A program made the translations under genes and the position numbers. The notes below the pieces were generated by a model. The model did no database searches. It had not been told where the DNA came from and worked only from the letters and a program-made list of their open reading frames with translations. Of a stretch of 64,000 nt of DNA, positions 33,429-43,185 are shown piece by piece (the first letter of the stretch is position 1; each line of letters begins with the position of its first letter). The DNA comes from Gammaproteobacteria bacterium (lineage in GTDB: Bacteria; Pseudomonadota; Gammaproteobacteria; Steroidobacterales; Steroidobacteraceae). The DNA lies in NCBI GenBank assembly GCA_947452065.1, contig CANGBB010000004.1, positions 124,001 through 188,000 of the forward strand, in the 5' to 3' direction.

Positions 33429-35624
33429 TCAGGGGCCGTCGGTTTCTGTGGCTGCGAGGATGAGTCCTGCCAGCGGTGGCAAAGTGAGGCGCAGCGAATA
33501 CGGCTGACCGTGCGCGGGCGTGGCTTCGGCCTGCAGGTTGCCATCGTTGCCAAGATTGCTACCGCCGTAATGGGCGGAATCCGAGTTGAAGATTTCGCGG
33601 TAGCCGCCTGATTGCGGTACACCGATTCGAAAATCTGTTCGTGGCACCGGCGTGAAATTTAGCACCACTACTCGTTGTTGGCGGCCATCACGGCGGATGT
33701 AGCTCAGCACGGAGTTGCTTGCGTCATCACAGTCAATCCACTGGAAGCCCTGTGGTTCGAATTCATGACGATGCAGGGCGCTATCGCTGGCGTATAGGCG
33801 ATTCAAGTCAGCCAGCGCAGTTTGTACGCCGCGATGTTCCTGATGTTCGGTGAGCCACCATGGCAGTGACTGGCGGAAGTCCCACTCCCAGGGTGTGCCG
33901 AACTCGCCGCCCATGAACAGCAGCTTCTTGCCCGGCAGCGTCCACATATAAGTATGTAGTAGGCGCAGGTTCGCCATCTGCTGCCAGCGATCGCCGGGCA
34001 TGCGACCGAGGAGCGAGCGCTTCAGGTGTACGACCTCATCGTGCGAGAGCGCCAGCACGTAGTTCTCGCTCCAGGCATACATCATGCCGAAGGTCAGTCG
34101 ATTGTGATGATGACTGCGATGGACAGGATCGAGCTTGAAGTAGTCGAGCGTGTCGTGCATCCAGCCCATGTTCCACTTCATGCTGAAGCCGAGTCCGCCG
34201 GTGTCTGCCGGGCGGGTCACTTGCGGCCAAGCCGTGGATTCCTCGGCGATGATCATGGTGCCGGGTGTGCGACTGTGCGTGGCGGTGTTTAGCGTGCGCA
34301 GGAAGTCGATGGCTTCAAGATTCTCGCGGCCGCCGTGCTGGTTGGGTACGTAGTCAGTGCCGCGACCGAAATCCAGATACAGCATGGATGCCACGGCATC
34401 GACGCGTAATCCGTCGAAGTGGAACTCCTCAAGCCAGTAGCAGGCACTCGAGAGAAGGAAGGAGCGCACTTCGTTGCGCTCGTAATTGAAGATTAGCGTA
34501 CCCCAGTCGCGATGCTCGGCTTTGCGAGCATCGGCATACTCGTACAGTGCCGTGCCGTCGAAGCGGGCGAGGGCGTGCTCGTCGCGCGGGAAGTGACCCG
34601 GCACCCAGTCGAGCAGCACGCCGATGCCCTGTGCGTGACATTCATCAATGAAATAACGCAGGTCGTCGGGTGAGCCGTGACGGCGAGTGGGCGCGAAGTA
34701 GCCGGTGGTCTGGTAGCCCCACGAATCGTCCAGCGGATGTTCGCTGATGGGCAGCAGCTCGATGTGAGTGAAGCCCATGCGCTTAACGTAGGGGATGAGC
34801 TGCGCCGCCAGTTCGCGGTAGTCCAGCATGCGGCCGTCGGCGTGGCGCTGCCAGGAGCCGGCATGCACCTCATAAATGCTCAGCGGCGCATGCAGCCAGT
34901 CGTGTTCGCGTCGTGCGCGCATCCAATCGGCGTCGCGCCAGACATGACGGCTGTCCGTCACCGCTGAAGCGGTGTCCGGCCGCAGTTCGGCGGCGCGGGC
35001 ATAAGGGTCGCTCTTCAGCAGGATCGAACCGCTGTCGCGATTGCGGATTTCGAATTTGTACAGCGTGCCGATAGCCAGTCCGGGCACAAACAGTTCCCAC
35101 ACTCCGCTCTCGCCCAACACGCGCATTGGCAGTCGGCGGCCATCCCAATCGCAGAACGGACCGACGACGCTGACCCGGCTGGCATTAGGTGCCCAGACTG
35201 CGAAGCGGATGCCCTCGATTCCGTCATAGCAGGCGGCATGTGCACCAAGCATGCGCCACGCCTCGCAGTCATGCCCGCTGGCGAAACGGAGCAGCGAGGC
35301 TTCGTCCACCGTGGGCGCAAAGCTGTAAGGGTCGGTGAAGCGGTGGGTGTTTCCGGCGCCGTCCACGCGCTCGATGGTGCAGTGGGCTGGCAGTGCTGCC
35401 TGTGCGCTGCGCCACGGCCAGCTGCCCGTGAAGAAGTCGCTGTCAGCGAGTCGCTGCAATGGATGGTCCGGTAGCAGGCGCGCGCTGCGTGTGTCGGGTA
35501 GGTGAACTACGTACACCAACCTCTCACCAAAACGGTGCGCACCCAGCACATCATGGGGCATGTGATGGTGAGCAGCAGCGATACGCTGCAATTCTCTCTG
35601 CAACGATTCATCGTTCGGCAGCAT
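33429..35624 (-). CDS. glgB: 1,4-alpha-glucan branching enzyme
   Basis: 731 aa from ATG 35624; the longer frame to 35690 would overlap glgC and is rejected. An N1 domain (about 1-110) and a CBM48 domain ([24 protein letters not shown]) precede the GH13 barrel. Catalytic Asp is in [13 protein letters not shown], Glu in IIAEESTAW and the transition-state Asp in [10 protein letters not shown]. It makes the alpha-1,6 branches of glycogen. Its start is only 47 bases from that of glgC on the other strand. Confidence 0.95.
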   Translation of the reverse strand: MLPNDESLQRELQRIAAAHHHMPHDVLGAHRFGERLVYVVHLPDTRSARLLPDHPLQRLADSDFFTGSWPWRSAQAALPAHCTIERVDGAGNTHRFTDPYSFAPTVDEASLLRFASGHDCEAWRMLGAHAACYDGIEGIRFAVWAPNASRVSVVGPFCDWDGRRLPMRVLGESGVWELFVPGLAIGTLYKFEIRNRDSGSILLKSDPYARAAELRPDTASAVTDSRHVWRDADWMRARREHDWLHAPLSIYEVHAGSWQRHADGRMLDYRELAAQLIPYVKRMGFTHIELLPISEHPLDDSWGYQTTGYFAPTRRHGSPDDLRYFIDECHAQGIGVLLDWVPGHFPRDEHALARFDGTALYEYADARKAEHRDWGTLIFNYERNEVRSFLLSSACYWLEEFHFDGLRVDAVASMLYLDFGRGTDYVPNQHGGRENLEAIDFLRTLNTATHSRTPGTMIIAEESTAWPQVTRPADTGGLGFSMKWNMGWMHDTLDYFKLDPVHRSHHHNRLTFGMMYAWSENYVLALSHDEVVHLKRSLLGRMPGDRWQQMANLRLLHTYMWTLPGKKLLFMGGEFGTPWEWDFRQSLPWWLTEHQEHRGVQTALADLNRLYASDSALHRHEFEPQGFQWIDCDDASNSVLSYIRRDGRQQRVVVLNFTPVPRTDFRIGVPQSGGYREIFNSDSAHYGGSNLGNDGNLQAEATPAHGQPYSLRLTLPPLAGLILAATETDGP

Positions 35625-35671
35625 TCGAAGTACTATACTCAAGTCGTCTGCACAGGAGCCTGAAACTTCAG
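35625..35671. promoter_or_regulatory. Compact divergent region between glgB and glgC
   Basis: Only 47 bases separate the two start codons. The segment contains TACTATACT, which could serve as a -10 for either direction, and GGAG at 35654-35657 ahead of glgC. Both promoters must overlap each other or reach into the opposite coding sequence, which would tie the two genes' expression together. Confidence 0.4.
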
Positions 35672-36952
35672 ATGCCCAGGTTGCCGTCACGCTCTTCTTC
35701 GGGTCGCTATGTCAGCCGGCTGACCGGTGGCGCCATGGCCATCGTGATGGCGGGCGGCCGCGGCGAAAGACTGCGCGACCTGACGCTGGCGCGCTGCAAG
35801 CCGGCGACGCCGTTCGGCGGCAAGTTTCGCATCATCGACTTCGTGCTCTCCAATTGCGTGAATTCTGGCATCCGCCAGATCTTCGTCATGACCCAGTACA
35901 AAGGTCAGTCGTTGATCCAGCATGTGCACCGCGGCTGGAGTTATCTGCGCGGTGAATTCGGCGAGTTCATTGAGGTGGTGCCGGCGCAGCAGCAGACTGG
36001 GCCGCACTGGTATCGCGGTACCGCAGACTGCGTCTATCAGAATCTCGAGCTGATACGCGCGCATCGCCCTAAGTATGTGCTGGTGCTCGCCGGCGATCAC
36101 ATCTACAAGATGGATTACGGTCCGATGATCGCCTATCACGTGGAGAAGGGGGCGGACATCACCGTCGGCGTGGTCGAAGTGCCGGTGCCGAAGGCCACCG
36201 AGTTTGGTGTGTTGTCCGTCACCGAATGGAATCGCGTCACGCAGTTCGACGAGAAGCCTGCGAACCCGCAGCCCATTCCGGGACGACCGGACACGGCGCT
36301 CGCTTCGATGGGTATCTACGTCTTCAACGCCCAGCTGCTGGAGAAGCTGCTGGTGGAAGATGCGCAGAACGAGCAGTCGGCACACGATTTCGGCCGCAAC
36401 ATTCTGCCGCCGGCCATTGAGGCGTTGCAGGTCTTTGCTTACCCCTTCACTGACGTCAAGACGCGCGCGCAGAACTACTGGCGCGACGTCGGTACCGTTG
36501 ATGCATTCTACGAAGCGAATCTGGAGCTTATTCACGTCGCGCCGGAACTGAACCTGTACGACGAGGAATGGCCAATCTGGACTTATCAGTCTCAGCAGCC
36601 GCCGGCGAAGTTCGTGTTGGACGAGCCAGGACGCTCCGGTTCGGCCGTTAATTCCATGGTGTCGGGCGGCTGCATCATCTCCGGTGCGCACATTGATCAG
36701 TCGCTGCTTTTCTCCAATGTGCGTGTCGAAGAGCGCTCCACCATCTCGCGTTCGCTCCTGATGCCTCAGGTCAAGGTTCGCGCGAACTGCACGATACGCA
36801 ACGCCATCCTCGACGAGGGTTGCGAGGTTCCCGAGGGGACGCAGATTGGCTTTGACCGTCAGCTCGACGAGCAGCGTTTCCATGTCACGCCGCAGGGTGT
36901 GGTGCTGGTGACGCCGGCGATGCTTCAGCGGCTGGCGAGCGTCGCTCGCTAA
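35672..36952 (+). CDS. glgC: Glucose-1-phosphate adenylyltransferase
   Basis: 426 aa from ATG 35672 (E. coli GlgC is 431). It forms ADP-glucose, the committed step of glycogen synthesis. The nucleotide loop MAGGRGERL, the block [15 protein letters not shown] and the substrate motif [12 protein letters not shown] are intact. A C-terminal left-handed beta-helix follows (SVVSG-like [21 protein letters not shown]). GGAG lies about 14 bases before the ATG, rather far. Followed after 9 bases by the GH57 gene. Confidence 0.96.
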   Translation: MPRLPSRSSSGRYVSRLTGGAMAIVMAGGRGERLRDLTLARCKPATPFGGKFRIIDFVLSNCVNSGIRQIFVMTQYKGQSLIQHVHRGWSYLRGEFGEFIEVVPAQQQTGPHWYRGTADCVYQNLELIRAHRPKYVLVLAGDHIYKMDYGPMIAYHVEKGADITVGVVEVPVPKATEFGVLSVTEWNRVTQFDEKPANPQPIPGRPDTALASMGIYVFNAQLLEKLLVEDAQNEQSAHDFGRNILPPAIEALQVFAYPFTDVKTRAQNYWRDVGTVDAFYEANLELIHVAPELNLYDEEWPIWTYQSQQPPAKFVLDEPGRSGSAVNSMVSGGCIISGAHIDQSLLFSNVRVEERSTISRSLLMPQVKVRANCTIRNAILDEGCEVPEGTQIGFDRQLDEQRFHVTPQGVVLVTPAMLQRLASVAR

Positions 36953-36961
36953 TACCACGGG

Positions 36962-38680
36962 ATGCGCAGCGACAAACGTCTGCCAGTGGTGCTGCTGTGG
37001 CACATGCACCAGCCCGATTATCGTGATGCACTAAGCGGCGAGTACCGTCTGCCTTGGACGCTGTTGCATGCGATCAAGGACTACACCGATATGGCGGCGC
37101 ATCTGGAAGACAATCCAGCTGCGTGCGCGGTCGTCAATTTCACGCCGGTGCTTATCGAGCAGTTGCAGGACCTGGCTGCTGCAGTACATGGCCATTTGCA
37201 CAGCGGTGCGCCGCTGCCTGACCCTGTGCTGGCGGTGCTGGCTGATGCACCGCTGCCACAGGAGCCCGCCGCCCGCATCGCATTGATGATGGCCTTGCTG
37301 CGCGCGCATGAAGGCAACCTGATCAAGCCGTATCCGGCCTATGCCACGCTGGTGCAGTGGGCGCGTCAGATGCTGGCGGATGGCACCGTGGCGCATGCGG
37401 CCGACGCGTTCTTCCGCGACCTCGGCACCTGGTACTACCTCACGTGGATGGGTGAAACTGTCAAGCGGCGCGATGCGCGCATCGCAGCGCTGCTGCAACG
37501 TGTAGGGCACTTCACGGCCGATGAACGGCGCTTGCTATTAGAAGTCATAGGCACGCTGCTGGCGGAATTGCTACCGCGCTACCGAGCGCTGCGCGAGCGC
37601 GGTCAGGTGGAGATCGCGGTGTCGCCCTACGCACATCCGATCCTGCCTCTGCTGCTCGACTTCGCCGCAGCGCGCGAGGCTCAGCCCGATGCGCCGTTGC
37701 CGCAGGCGCGTTGCTATCCGGGTGGTGCTGAGCGCGTGCAGTGGCACTTGCAACATGCCGTACGCACGCTGCGTGAATGTTTTGGTGGCGAACCGCAGGG
37801 CTGTTGGCCATCGGAGGGCGCCATCAGCGACGCATCGCTCGATGCCATCGCGCGTGGCGGATTTCGCTGGATGGCCAGCGGAGGCATGGTCCTGCGCGGC
37901 ACGCTGCATGCGCAGGGGCGACTGGATGTTGCTGTCCCCGAAAGCGAGGTGTACGCGCATGCCGGTGGCTCGACGGACAGCGCGTCGCTGCGCTGTGTCT
38001 TTCGTCACGATGATCTGTCGGATCTGATCGGCTTCAGCTATTCGCAATGGCACGGCGATCATGCAGTGATGGATTTCATGGCGCAGCTGGAAGCGGTGGA
38101 GCAGCAGGTGCGAGCAGGTGACAACGGGCAGCAGGTGCTACTGATTGCGCTCGATGGCGAGAACGCGTGGGAACACTATCCCTTCAATGGTTACTACTTC
38201 CTGCGCGGCCTGTATGCGGCGCTGGCGCAGCATCCGCAGCTGCGGCTGTGTCTGATGTCTGATGCGCTGGCTGGCGGCGATGGGCCGTCGATGCCGCTAG
38301 GCCATGTGCGGGCCGGCAGCTGGGTGCACGGCACGCTCGCAACCTGGATGGGCGACGCGGGCAAGAATCGCGGCTGGGATCTGCTGGTGGACGCCAAGCA
38401 CGCGGTCGATGAGGCGCTCGCTGCGGGACGCTTTGGTGCTGCGGAGCGCGAGCGCATCCTGCTGCAGCTGGCCCACTGCGAAAGTTCCGACTGGTTTTGG
38501 TGGTTTGGCGATTACAACCCAGCCGAATCCGTGCGCGATTTCGACGAGCTGTATCGTCATCAGCTGACCAGTCTCTACCAGTTGATCGGTGTGTCGCCGC
38601 CAGCAGCATTGGCACAGCGCATCTCGATCGGTCGCGGCACACCTGAAGGCGGTGGAGTCATGCGCCGCGCGCAATCGTGA
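36962..38680 (+). CDS. GH57 family glycoside hydrolase (amylase or glucanotransferase)
   Basis: 572 aa. GH57 motif 1 is visible as WHMHQPDY (His14 and His16). The later CWPSEGAISDASLDAIA holds the likely nucleophile Glu. Motifs RHDDLSDLIGFSYSQW and ALDGENAWEHY are typical of the GH57 amylopullulanase/alpha-amylase branch. Acts on alpha-1,4-glucans in the cytoplasm (no signal peptide). It lies between glgC and malQ, overlapping malQ by four bases, so it probably remodels glycogen or malto-oligosaccharides. The precise specificity cannot be read from the motifs. Confidence 0.88.
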   Translation: MRSDKRLPVVLLWHMHQPDYRDALSGEYRLPWTLLHAIKDYTDMAAHLEDNPAACAVVNFTPVLIEQLQDLAAAVHGHLHSGAPLPDPVLAVLADAPLPQEPAARIALMMALLRAHEGNLIKPYPAYATLVQWARQMLADGTVAHAADAFFRDLGTWYYLTWMGETVKRRDARIAALLQRVGHFTADERRLLLEVIGTLLAELLPRYRALRERGQVEIAVSPYAHPILPLLLDFAAAREAQPDAPLPQARCYPGGAERVQWHLQHAVRTLRECFGGEPQGCWPSEGAISDASLDAIARGGFRWMASGGMVLRGTLHAQGRLDVAVPESEVYAHAGGSTDSASLRCVFRHDDLSDLIGFSYSQWHGDHAVMDFMAQLEAVEQQVRAGDNGQQVLLIALDGENAWEHYPFNGYYFLRGLYAALAQHPQLRLCLMSDALAGGDGPSMPLGHVRAGSWVHGTLATWMGDAGKNRGWDLLVDAKHAVDEALAAGRFGAAERERILLQLAHCESSDWFWWFGDYNPAESVRDFDELYRHQLTSLYQLIGVSPPAALAQRISIGRGTPEGGGVMRRAQS

Positions 38681-40044
38681 GGCCGTCGCGGCTTCCGGTC
38701 TTTGATCGCCGGCGCGCCGGTGTGTTGCTGCATCCCACGGCGCTTCCCGGTGGTCTCGGGGCCGCGGCTCGTCAGTTCGTCGACTGGCTGGCTGATGGGG
38801 GATTCAGCGTCTGGCAGGTGCTGCCACTGGGGCCGGTGGGTGCGGACCGCTCGCCTTACTGGTCGCGCGCGGATGGTGCTATCAATCCGCAACTGATCGA
38901 TTGGTCTGAAGCGCCACCCGTTGAACAGCGCCCGGAAGAATTTGCCGCGTTCTGTCGCCAGCAGTCCGACTGGCTCGACGACTACGCCTTGTTTGAGGCG
39001 CTGGCTACTGCAGCTGCGGGTCGTCCCTGGTGGCATTGGCCTGAGCGACTGCGCGATCGTGATGCCACGGAGTTGGCGTTGGCGCGTGAGCGCTTTGCGC
39101 CGGCCATTGCGCGCATCTGCTACGAGCAGTGGGTGGCGTCACTACAATGGCAGGCATTGCGTGCCTATGCGCATGAGCGTGGCGTTCGCCTGTTCGGCGA
39201 CCTGCCCATCTACGCGGCGCCGGATTCCGCGATGGTCTGGTCGCAGCGCACTCAATTCCAGCTCGATGAACGAGGACTGCCGCGCGCTGTGGCGGGTGTT
39301 CCGCCCGATTATTTCGCTGTCGATGGTCAGCTCTGGGGCAATCCGCTCTACGACTGGGCGCAGGCGCAGCGTGATGGCTATGCCTTCTGGCGTCGACGCA
39401 TGGCCATCATGCTGGAGCACTTCGATCTCGTGCGTATCGATCACTTCCGTGGTCTGTGCGATTACTGGGCGGTGCCGGCGGGTGCGATCACCGCGCGTGA
39501 TGGACGCTGGGAGCCGGGGCCGGCTGCTGCGCTACTGCAGGCGCTGCAGGCGGATTTTTCGGATCTGCCGCTGGTTGCCGAGGATCTGGGAATCATCACC
39601 GATCAGGTCACGGCGCTGCGACAAGACTTTAGCCTGCCGGGCATGCGCGTCATGCAATTCGGTTTCGACGGGCAGGGCAACAATCCGCATCTGCCCCATC
39701 AATATGAACGCGATACCGTCGCGTATTCCGGCACACACGACAACGACACCACGCTGGGCTGGTACCGCGCTCTGGATGATGTCACCCGTGCGCAGGTGGA
39801 TCTTTATCTCCGGACGGATGATGCGGGGATGCCGGAGGCGCTACTCCGTGCATTGCTCAATTCCGTAGCGCCGCTGGCCATGCTGCCAGTGCAGGATCTG
39901 CTGGCGTTGGGGAGCGAAGCGCGCTTCAACGTGCCAGGCACTGCCAGCGGTAACTGGACTTGGTGCATGAGTGAATCGGCGTTGTCGCCCAGACTGGCGG
40001 CGCACTGGCGCGCACTGAATCAGGTCTGCGGTCGAGTCGGCTGA
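38677..40044 (+). CDS. malQ: 4-alpha-glucanotransferase (amylomaltase)
   Basis: 455 aa from GTG 38677, which overlaps the GH57 stop (GTGA). Slightly shorter than the usual 500. GH77 motifs: GVLLHPTALPGGLG, the nucleophile Asp in VRIDHFRGL, the acid/base Glu in VAEDLGIITD and the third Asp in SGTHDNDTTLGWY. It transfers glucan chains and lengthens oligosaccharides so the phosphorylase can use them. Confidence 0.95.
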   Translation: MRPSRLPVFDRRRAGVLLHPTALPGGLGAAARQFVDWLADGGFSVWQVLPLGPVGADRSPYWSRADGAINPQLIDWSEAPPVEQRPEEFAAFCRQQSDWLDDYALFEALATAAAGRPWWHWPERLRDRDATELALARERFAPAIARICYEQWVASLQWQALRAYAHERGVRLFGDLPIYAAPDSAMVWSQRTQFQLDERGLPRAVAGVPPDYFAVDGQLWGNPLYDWAQAQRDGYAFWRRRMAIMLEHFDLVRIDHFRGLCDYWAVPAGAITARDGRWEPGPAAALLQALQADFSDLPLVAEDLGIITDQVTALRQDFSLPGMRVMQFGFDGQGNNPHLPHQYERDTVAYSGTHDNDTTLGWYRALDDVTRAQVDLYLRTDDAGMPEALLRALLNSVAPLAMLPVQDLLALGSEARFNVPGTASGNWTWCMSESALSPRLAAHWRALNQVCGRVG

Positions 40045-40047
40045 GGT

Positions 40048-40839
40048 TCAGTCTTCGCGGTTAAAGTGCGGCGCGCGCTTTTGCAGGAAAGCGCTGATGC
40101 CTTCGCGGAAGTCGCCGGTGCGACCCAGTTCGCGCTGCAGGTCGCGCTCCAGATCGAGTTGCTGGTCGAGTGTCAGCAAGCTGCCGGCACGGATCAGTCG
40201 TTTGGTCATGGCCAGTGCGCGGGCGGGCAGTGCGACCAGCGCGGCGGCCGCCTCATTCACCGTTGCTGCAAGGGCGTCATCGTCTACGCAGCGCCAGATC
40301 AATCCCCACTCTGCGGCTTCCTGCGCACTAATGCGCTCAGCCATTAAAGCCATGCCCAGTGAGCGCGCCAAGCCGATTCGTCGCGGCAACTGCCAGCTGA
40401 CGCCGGTGTCGGGCGCGAGGCCAATTCGCACGAAGGACTGAACAAAGAAAGCTGAGCGCGCTGCGTAGACCAGATCACAGGCGAGGGCGAGGCCGCAGCC
40501 AGCGCCAGCGGCGACACCATGCACCTGCGCGATGATTGGAAATTCGCAGCGGTTCAGGGCGCGCAGCAAAGGGTTGTAGGTGCGTTCGATACTCTCGCCT
40601 AGATCCGGTATGTCGCCGTTGGCCTGCAGCACGTCTTCGCCGAGATCTTGACCGGCGCAGAAGCCCTGACCGCTGCCAGCGATGATTAGCACGCGTGGCG
40701 GCTGCGACTGAAGGTGTTGCAGGGCGGACTGCAAATCAGCGTGCAGGCCAGCATTGAACGCGTTGATCTTCTCAGGCCGGTGTAGCGTTAGGCGTGCGAC
40801 CGGACCGTCTGTCTGCAGCTGGAGGTGTGCGAACTGCAT
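40048..40839 (-). CDS. paaG: Enoyl-CoA hydratase/isomerase, PaaG-like
   Basis: 263 aa crotonase. The oxyanion-hole region GFCAGQDLGEDV, the VHGVAAGAGCGLALACDLVYAARSA block and the C-terminal LDLERDLQRELGRTGDFREGISAFLQKR resemble PaaG, the epoxyphenylacetyl-CoA isomerase of phenylacetate breakdown. No other paa gene is visible, so the true substrate is open. It interrupts the glycogen cluster, 56 bases downstream of glgA on the same strand, and may be read through from it. Confidence 0.75.
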   Translation of the reverse strand: MQFAHLQLQTDGPVARLTLHRPEKINAFNAGLHADLQSALQHLQSQPPRVLIIAGSGQGFCAGQDLGEDVLQANGDIPDLGESIERTYNPLLRALNRCEFPIIAQVHGVAAGAGCGLALACDLVYAARSAFFVQSFVRIGLAPDTGVSWQLPRRIGLARSLGMALMAERISAQEAAEWGLIWRCVDDDALAATVNEAAAALVALPARALAMTKRLIRAGSLLTLDQQLDLERDLQRELGRTGDFREGISAFLQKRAPHFNRED

Positions 40840-40895
40840 GGGGCGTGTTCCTTAAAAGAACTTATGGTCCACGGTCACAGGGGTAGCGTCCAGAT

Positions 40896-42371
40896 TCAGG
40901 CCCGCGGCCCCGCGCTGTCTACCAGCTGCTGATACACGCGCTCGTACTCGCCGACCTGGTGCTGCCAGGAAAAATCCTTCGCCATTCCATTCTGCACCAG
41001 ACGCCGCCAGTGGCTCTTCTGCTGATAGAGATCCATCGCCGTATTCAGTGCCCAGCGCACGCCGTCCGCATCGTAGTCGTTGAAAACAATGCCGGTGCCG
41101 GTGCCAGTCACGAAGTCAAAGTGTTCCACTGAGTCCGCCAACCCGCCGGTGCGTCGCACGATGGGCACCGTGCCGTAACGGAGGCTATAGAGCTGGTTGA
41201 GGCCGCACGGCTCGTAGCGTGAGGGCATCAGGAACATATCGCTCCCGGCCTCGATCCAGTGCGAGAGCTCTTCGCTGTAGCCGCGCGCATGTTTGACTCT
41301 CGCGGGGTATTGCTGCTGCAGCTCTTGGAAGAAGTGCTCATAGCGACTCTCGCCGGCGCCAAGCACCACCAGATTGAAGTCGCGCTCAGCCAGGGTGGCG
41401 GGCAGTGCATCGAACAGCAGATCGATACCTTTCTGCTCGGCCAGTCGGGTCACCATACCGATCAGTGGGCGGCGCGCTGCGGCCGCGGGTTCGAGGCCCA
41501 CTCGCTCGAGTAACAGCTCCTTCAGCTTTGCCTTCGTGCCCAGCTTGTTCGCGCCATAGTGCAGCGGCAGATACCGATCGTGGCGTGGATCCCATTCATC
41601 GTAGTCGACGCCATTGAGGATGCCGACGACATTCAGACGGCTGCTGAGTGTGCTCTCCATGCCGTGACCGTACTGCGGCGTCATGATCTCCCGCGCATAC
41701 GTTGGGCTTACCGTCGTAATCATATCGGCATACACCAGACCCAGCCGCAGCAGGTTGATCTGACCGGCGCGCAGGTCATCCTGGTGCAGCGCTGGATGCA
41801 TATGCGGCGGGAGCAGATCGTCAGCGATGGTGGGTGCGAACACACCCTGATAGCCAATGTTGTGGATGGTCAGAACACTGCGCGTATGTTCGAACAGACC
41901 GTCCCACTGGTACAGGGTGCGCAGCCATAGTGGACCGGCGGCGGTATGCCAGTCGTTGCAGTGCAGGATGTCGGGCGCGAAGGATAGGTGCTGGCAGCTG
42001 ATAAAAGCTGCATGCGTCAGCAGCAGGAAGCGACGATGTTCGTCCGCGGCATTGCCATAGATGCCGGCGCGGTGGAAGTATTGCGGGCAGTCCACCAAGT
42101 AGGCGCGCGCTGTGCTGTTTGGCACCTGGACGCTCAGCACCGAGAAGCTCACGTCCTGTCCGCCGATGGTGACCGGAAGGTTCTGCAGGGCTCCGACTGG
42201 CTGTGCATCCAGCTTGGTGAGGTCGATGGAGCCATAGGCGGGCATGAACAGACGCACGTCGTGGCCACGCGCCAGCAGGGACTTGAGCAGCGCACCGGAG
42301 ACGTCGGCGAGGCCACCCGCCTTGGCGAGTGGGGCCAACTCCGCAGTGACGAAACAGATCTTCAGCGACAT
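40896..42371 (-). CDS. glgA: Glycogen synthase (ADP-glucose type, GT5)
   Basis: 491 aa. The ADP-glucose-binding KAGGLADV starts at Lys17. Other conserved blocks are HCNDWHTAAGPLWL, TIHNIGYQGVF and the C-terminal active-site PSRYEPCGLNQLYSLRYGTVPIVRRTGGL. It elongates alpha-1,4 chains from ADP-glucose. It lies on the opposite strand from glgC, about 4 kb away, so synthesis genes are split over two units. Confidence 0.96.
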   Translation of the reverse strand: MSLKICFVTAELAPLAKAGGLADVSGALLKSLLARGHDVRLFMPAYGSIDLTKLDAQPVGALQNLPVTIGGQDVSFSVLSVQVPNSTARAYLVDCPQYFHRAGIYGNAADEHRRFLLLTHAAFISCQHLSFAPDILHCNDWHTAAGPLWLRTLYQWDGLFEHTRSVLTIHNIGYQGVFAPTIADDLLPPHMHPALHQDDLRAGQINLLRLGLVYADMITTVSPTYAREIMTPQYGHGMESTLSSRLNVVGILNGVDYDEWDPRHDRYLPLHYGANKLGTKAKLKELLLERVGLEPAAAARRPLIGMVTRLAEQKGIDLLFDALPATLAERDFNLVVLGAGESRYEHFFQELQQQYPARVKHARGYSEELSHWIEAGSDMFLMPSRYEPCGLNQLYSLRYGTVPIVRRTGGLADSVEHFDFVTGTGTGIVFNDYDADGVRWALNTAMDLYQQKSHWRRLVQNGMAKDFSWQHQVGEYERVYQQLVDSAGPRA

Positions 42372-42442
42372 TGGATAGAGTTTACCGCGCGTTGTGTGCT
42401 GGGGATGCGCACAATCTGCGGCAGACTGGCTATCATCTGCCT

Positions 42443-42574
42443 ATGCGGCGATTTGCAGCCTATGTGTGCATGGTGGCGGTGCTGGCGTTCTCGCTGGCTG
42501 CCGGCTGGGTCGCATCCGACTGGCCGCATTGGTGCCTCCGCCTGCACTGGTGCGGAGAACACTTCCCTCGCTGA
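42443..42574 (+). CDS. Small single-helix membrane protein (hypothetical)
   Basis: 43 aa. ATG 42443 opens a hydrophobic helix (about residues 4-25, AAYVCMVAVLAFSLAAGW) after MRR, followed by a Trp/His/Cys-rich tail. It ends 26 bases before ogt on the same strand and could be co-transcribed. No good ribosome site is seen and I recognise no family. It could be a chance frame in the ogt leader. Confidence 0.35.
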   Translation: MRRFAAYVCMVAVLAFSLAAGWVASDWPHWCLRLHWCGEHFPR

Positions 42575-42600
42575 CACGCCCTCACGGCGAGGTACAACGG

Positions 42601-43185
42601 ATGACCCTCCTCGAGGCCATGAGCCCAGCCGAGTCCGCCCGCCGCGGCGAGGGGCTTGATCTCGTTTGCGGCCTGGCGCGTTCGCCCTTCGGCTGGTTAC
42701 TGTCGGCCGAGGCCGCGCGCGGGTTGTGTCATCTGAGCTTCGTGGAAGCCTCCAGCCGGACGGCAGCGCTGGCGATAGTGGCCGCCCAGTGGCCAGCGGC
42801 TCATCTGCACTGGCAACCCGCGGCCAGCGAGTCATTGGTGGCCCAGCTTTGGAATGGCGCGCCCGGCCCGAATGAGCCACGACGGCTGTGGGTTCGTGCC
42901 ACGCCTTTCCAACTTGGGGTATGGCGGGCGCTGCTGACGTTGAAGCGCGGTGAGCAGGTCAGTTACGCGCAACTGGCAGCGCAGGTGAAGGCGCCGGCCG
43001 CAGCTCGTGCCGTGGGCGGGGCGGTGGCCGCGAATCCCATCGCCTGGCTGATTCCCTGTCACCGCGTCATTCGTGCCGATGGCACGCTCGGTGGCTATCG
43101 CTGGGGCGCAGAGCGCAAGCGTGCAATGTTGGACTGGGAGCGCCACATTTTAAAATCGCAGCGGGATACTGACGACCACTCATGA
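42601..43185 (+). CDS. ogt: Methylated-DNA-[protein]-cysteine S-methyltransferase
   Basis: 194 aa from ATG 42601, with GAGG eight bases upstream; the longer frame to 42394 is not needed. The acceptor cysteine is Cys153 in IPCHRVIR. The preceding DNA-binding block VSYAQLAAQVKAPAAARAVGGAVAANP is intact. It removes alkyl groups from O6-alkylguanine in a suicidal reaction. It starts a chain of five genes that all overlap by four bases. Confidence 0.95.
   Translation: MTLLEAMSPAESARRGEGLDLVCGLARSPFGWLLSAEAARGLCHLSFVEASSRTAALAIVAAQWPAAHLHWQPAASESLVAQLWNGAPGPNEPRRLWVRATPFQLGVWRALLTLKRGEQVSYAQLAAQVKAPAAARAVGGAVAANPIAWLIPCHRVIRADGTLGGYRWGAERKRAMLDWERHILKSQRDTDDHS

Noticed and set aside
35687-37009. 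A 440-codon minus-strand frame opposite glgC
   Set aside because: Shadow of glgC; the glgC motifs are intact and the peptide resembles no family.
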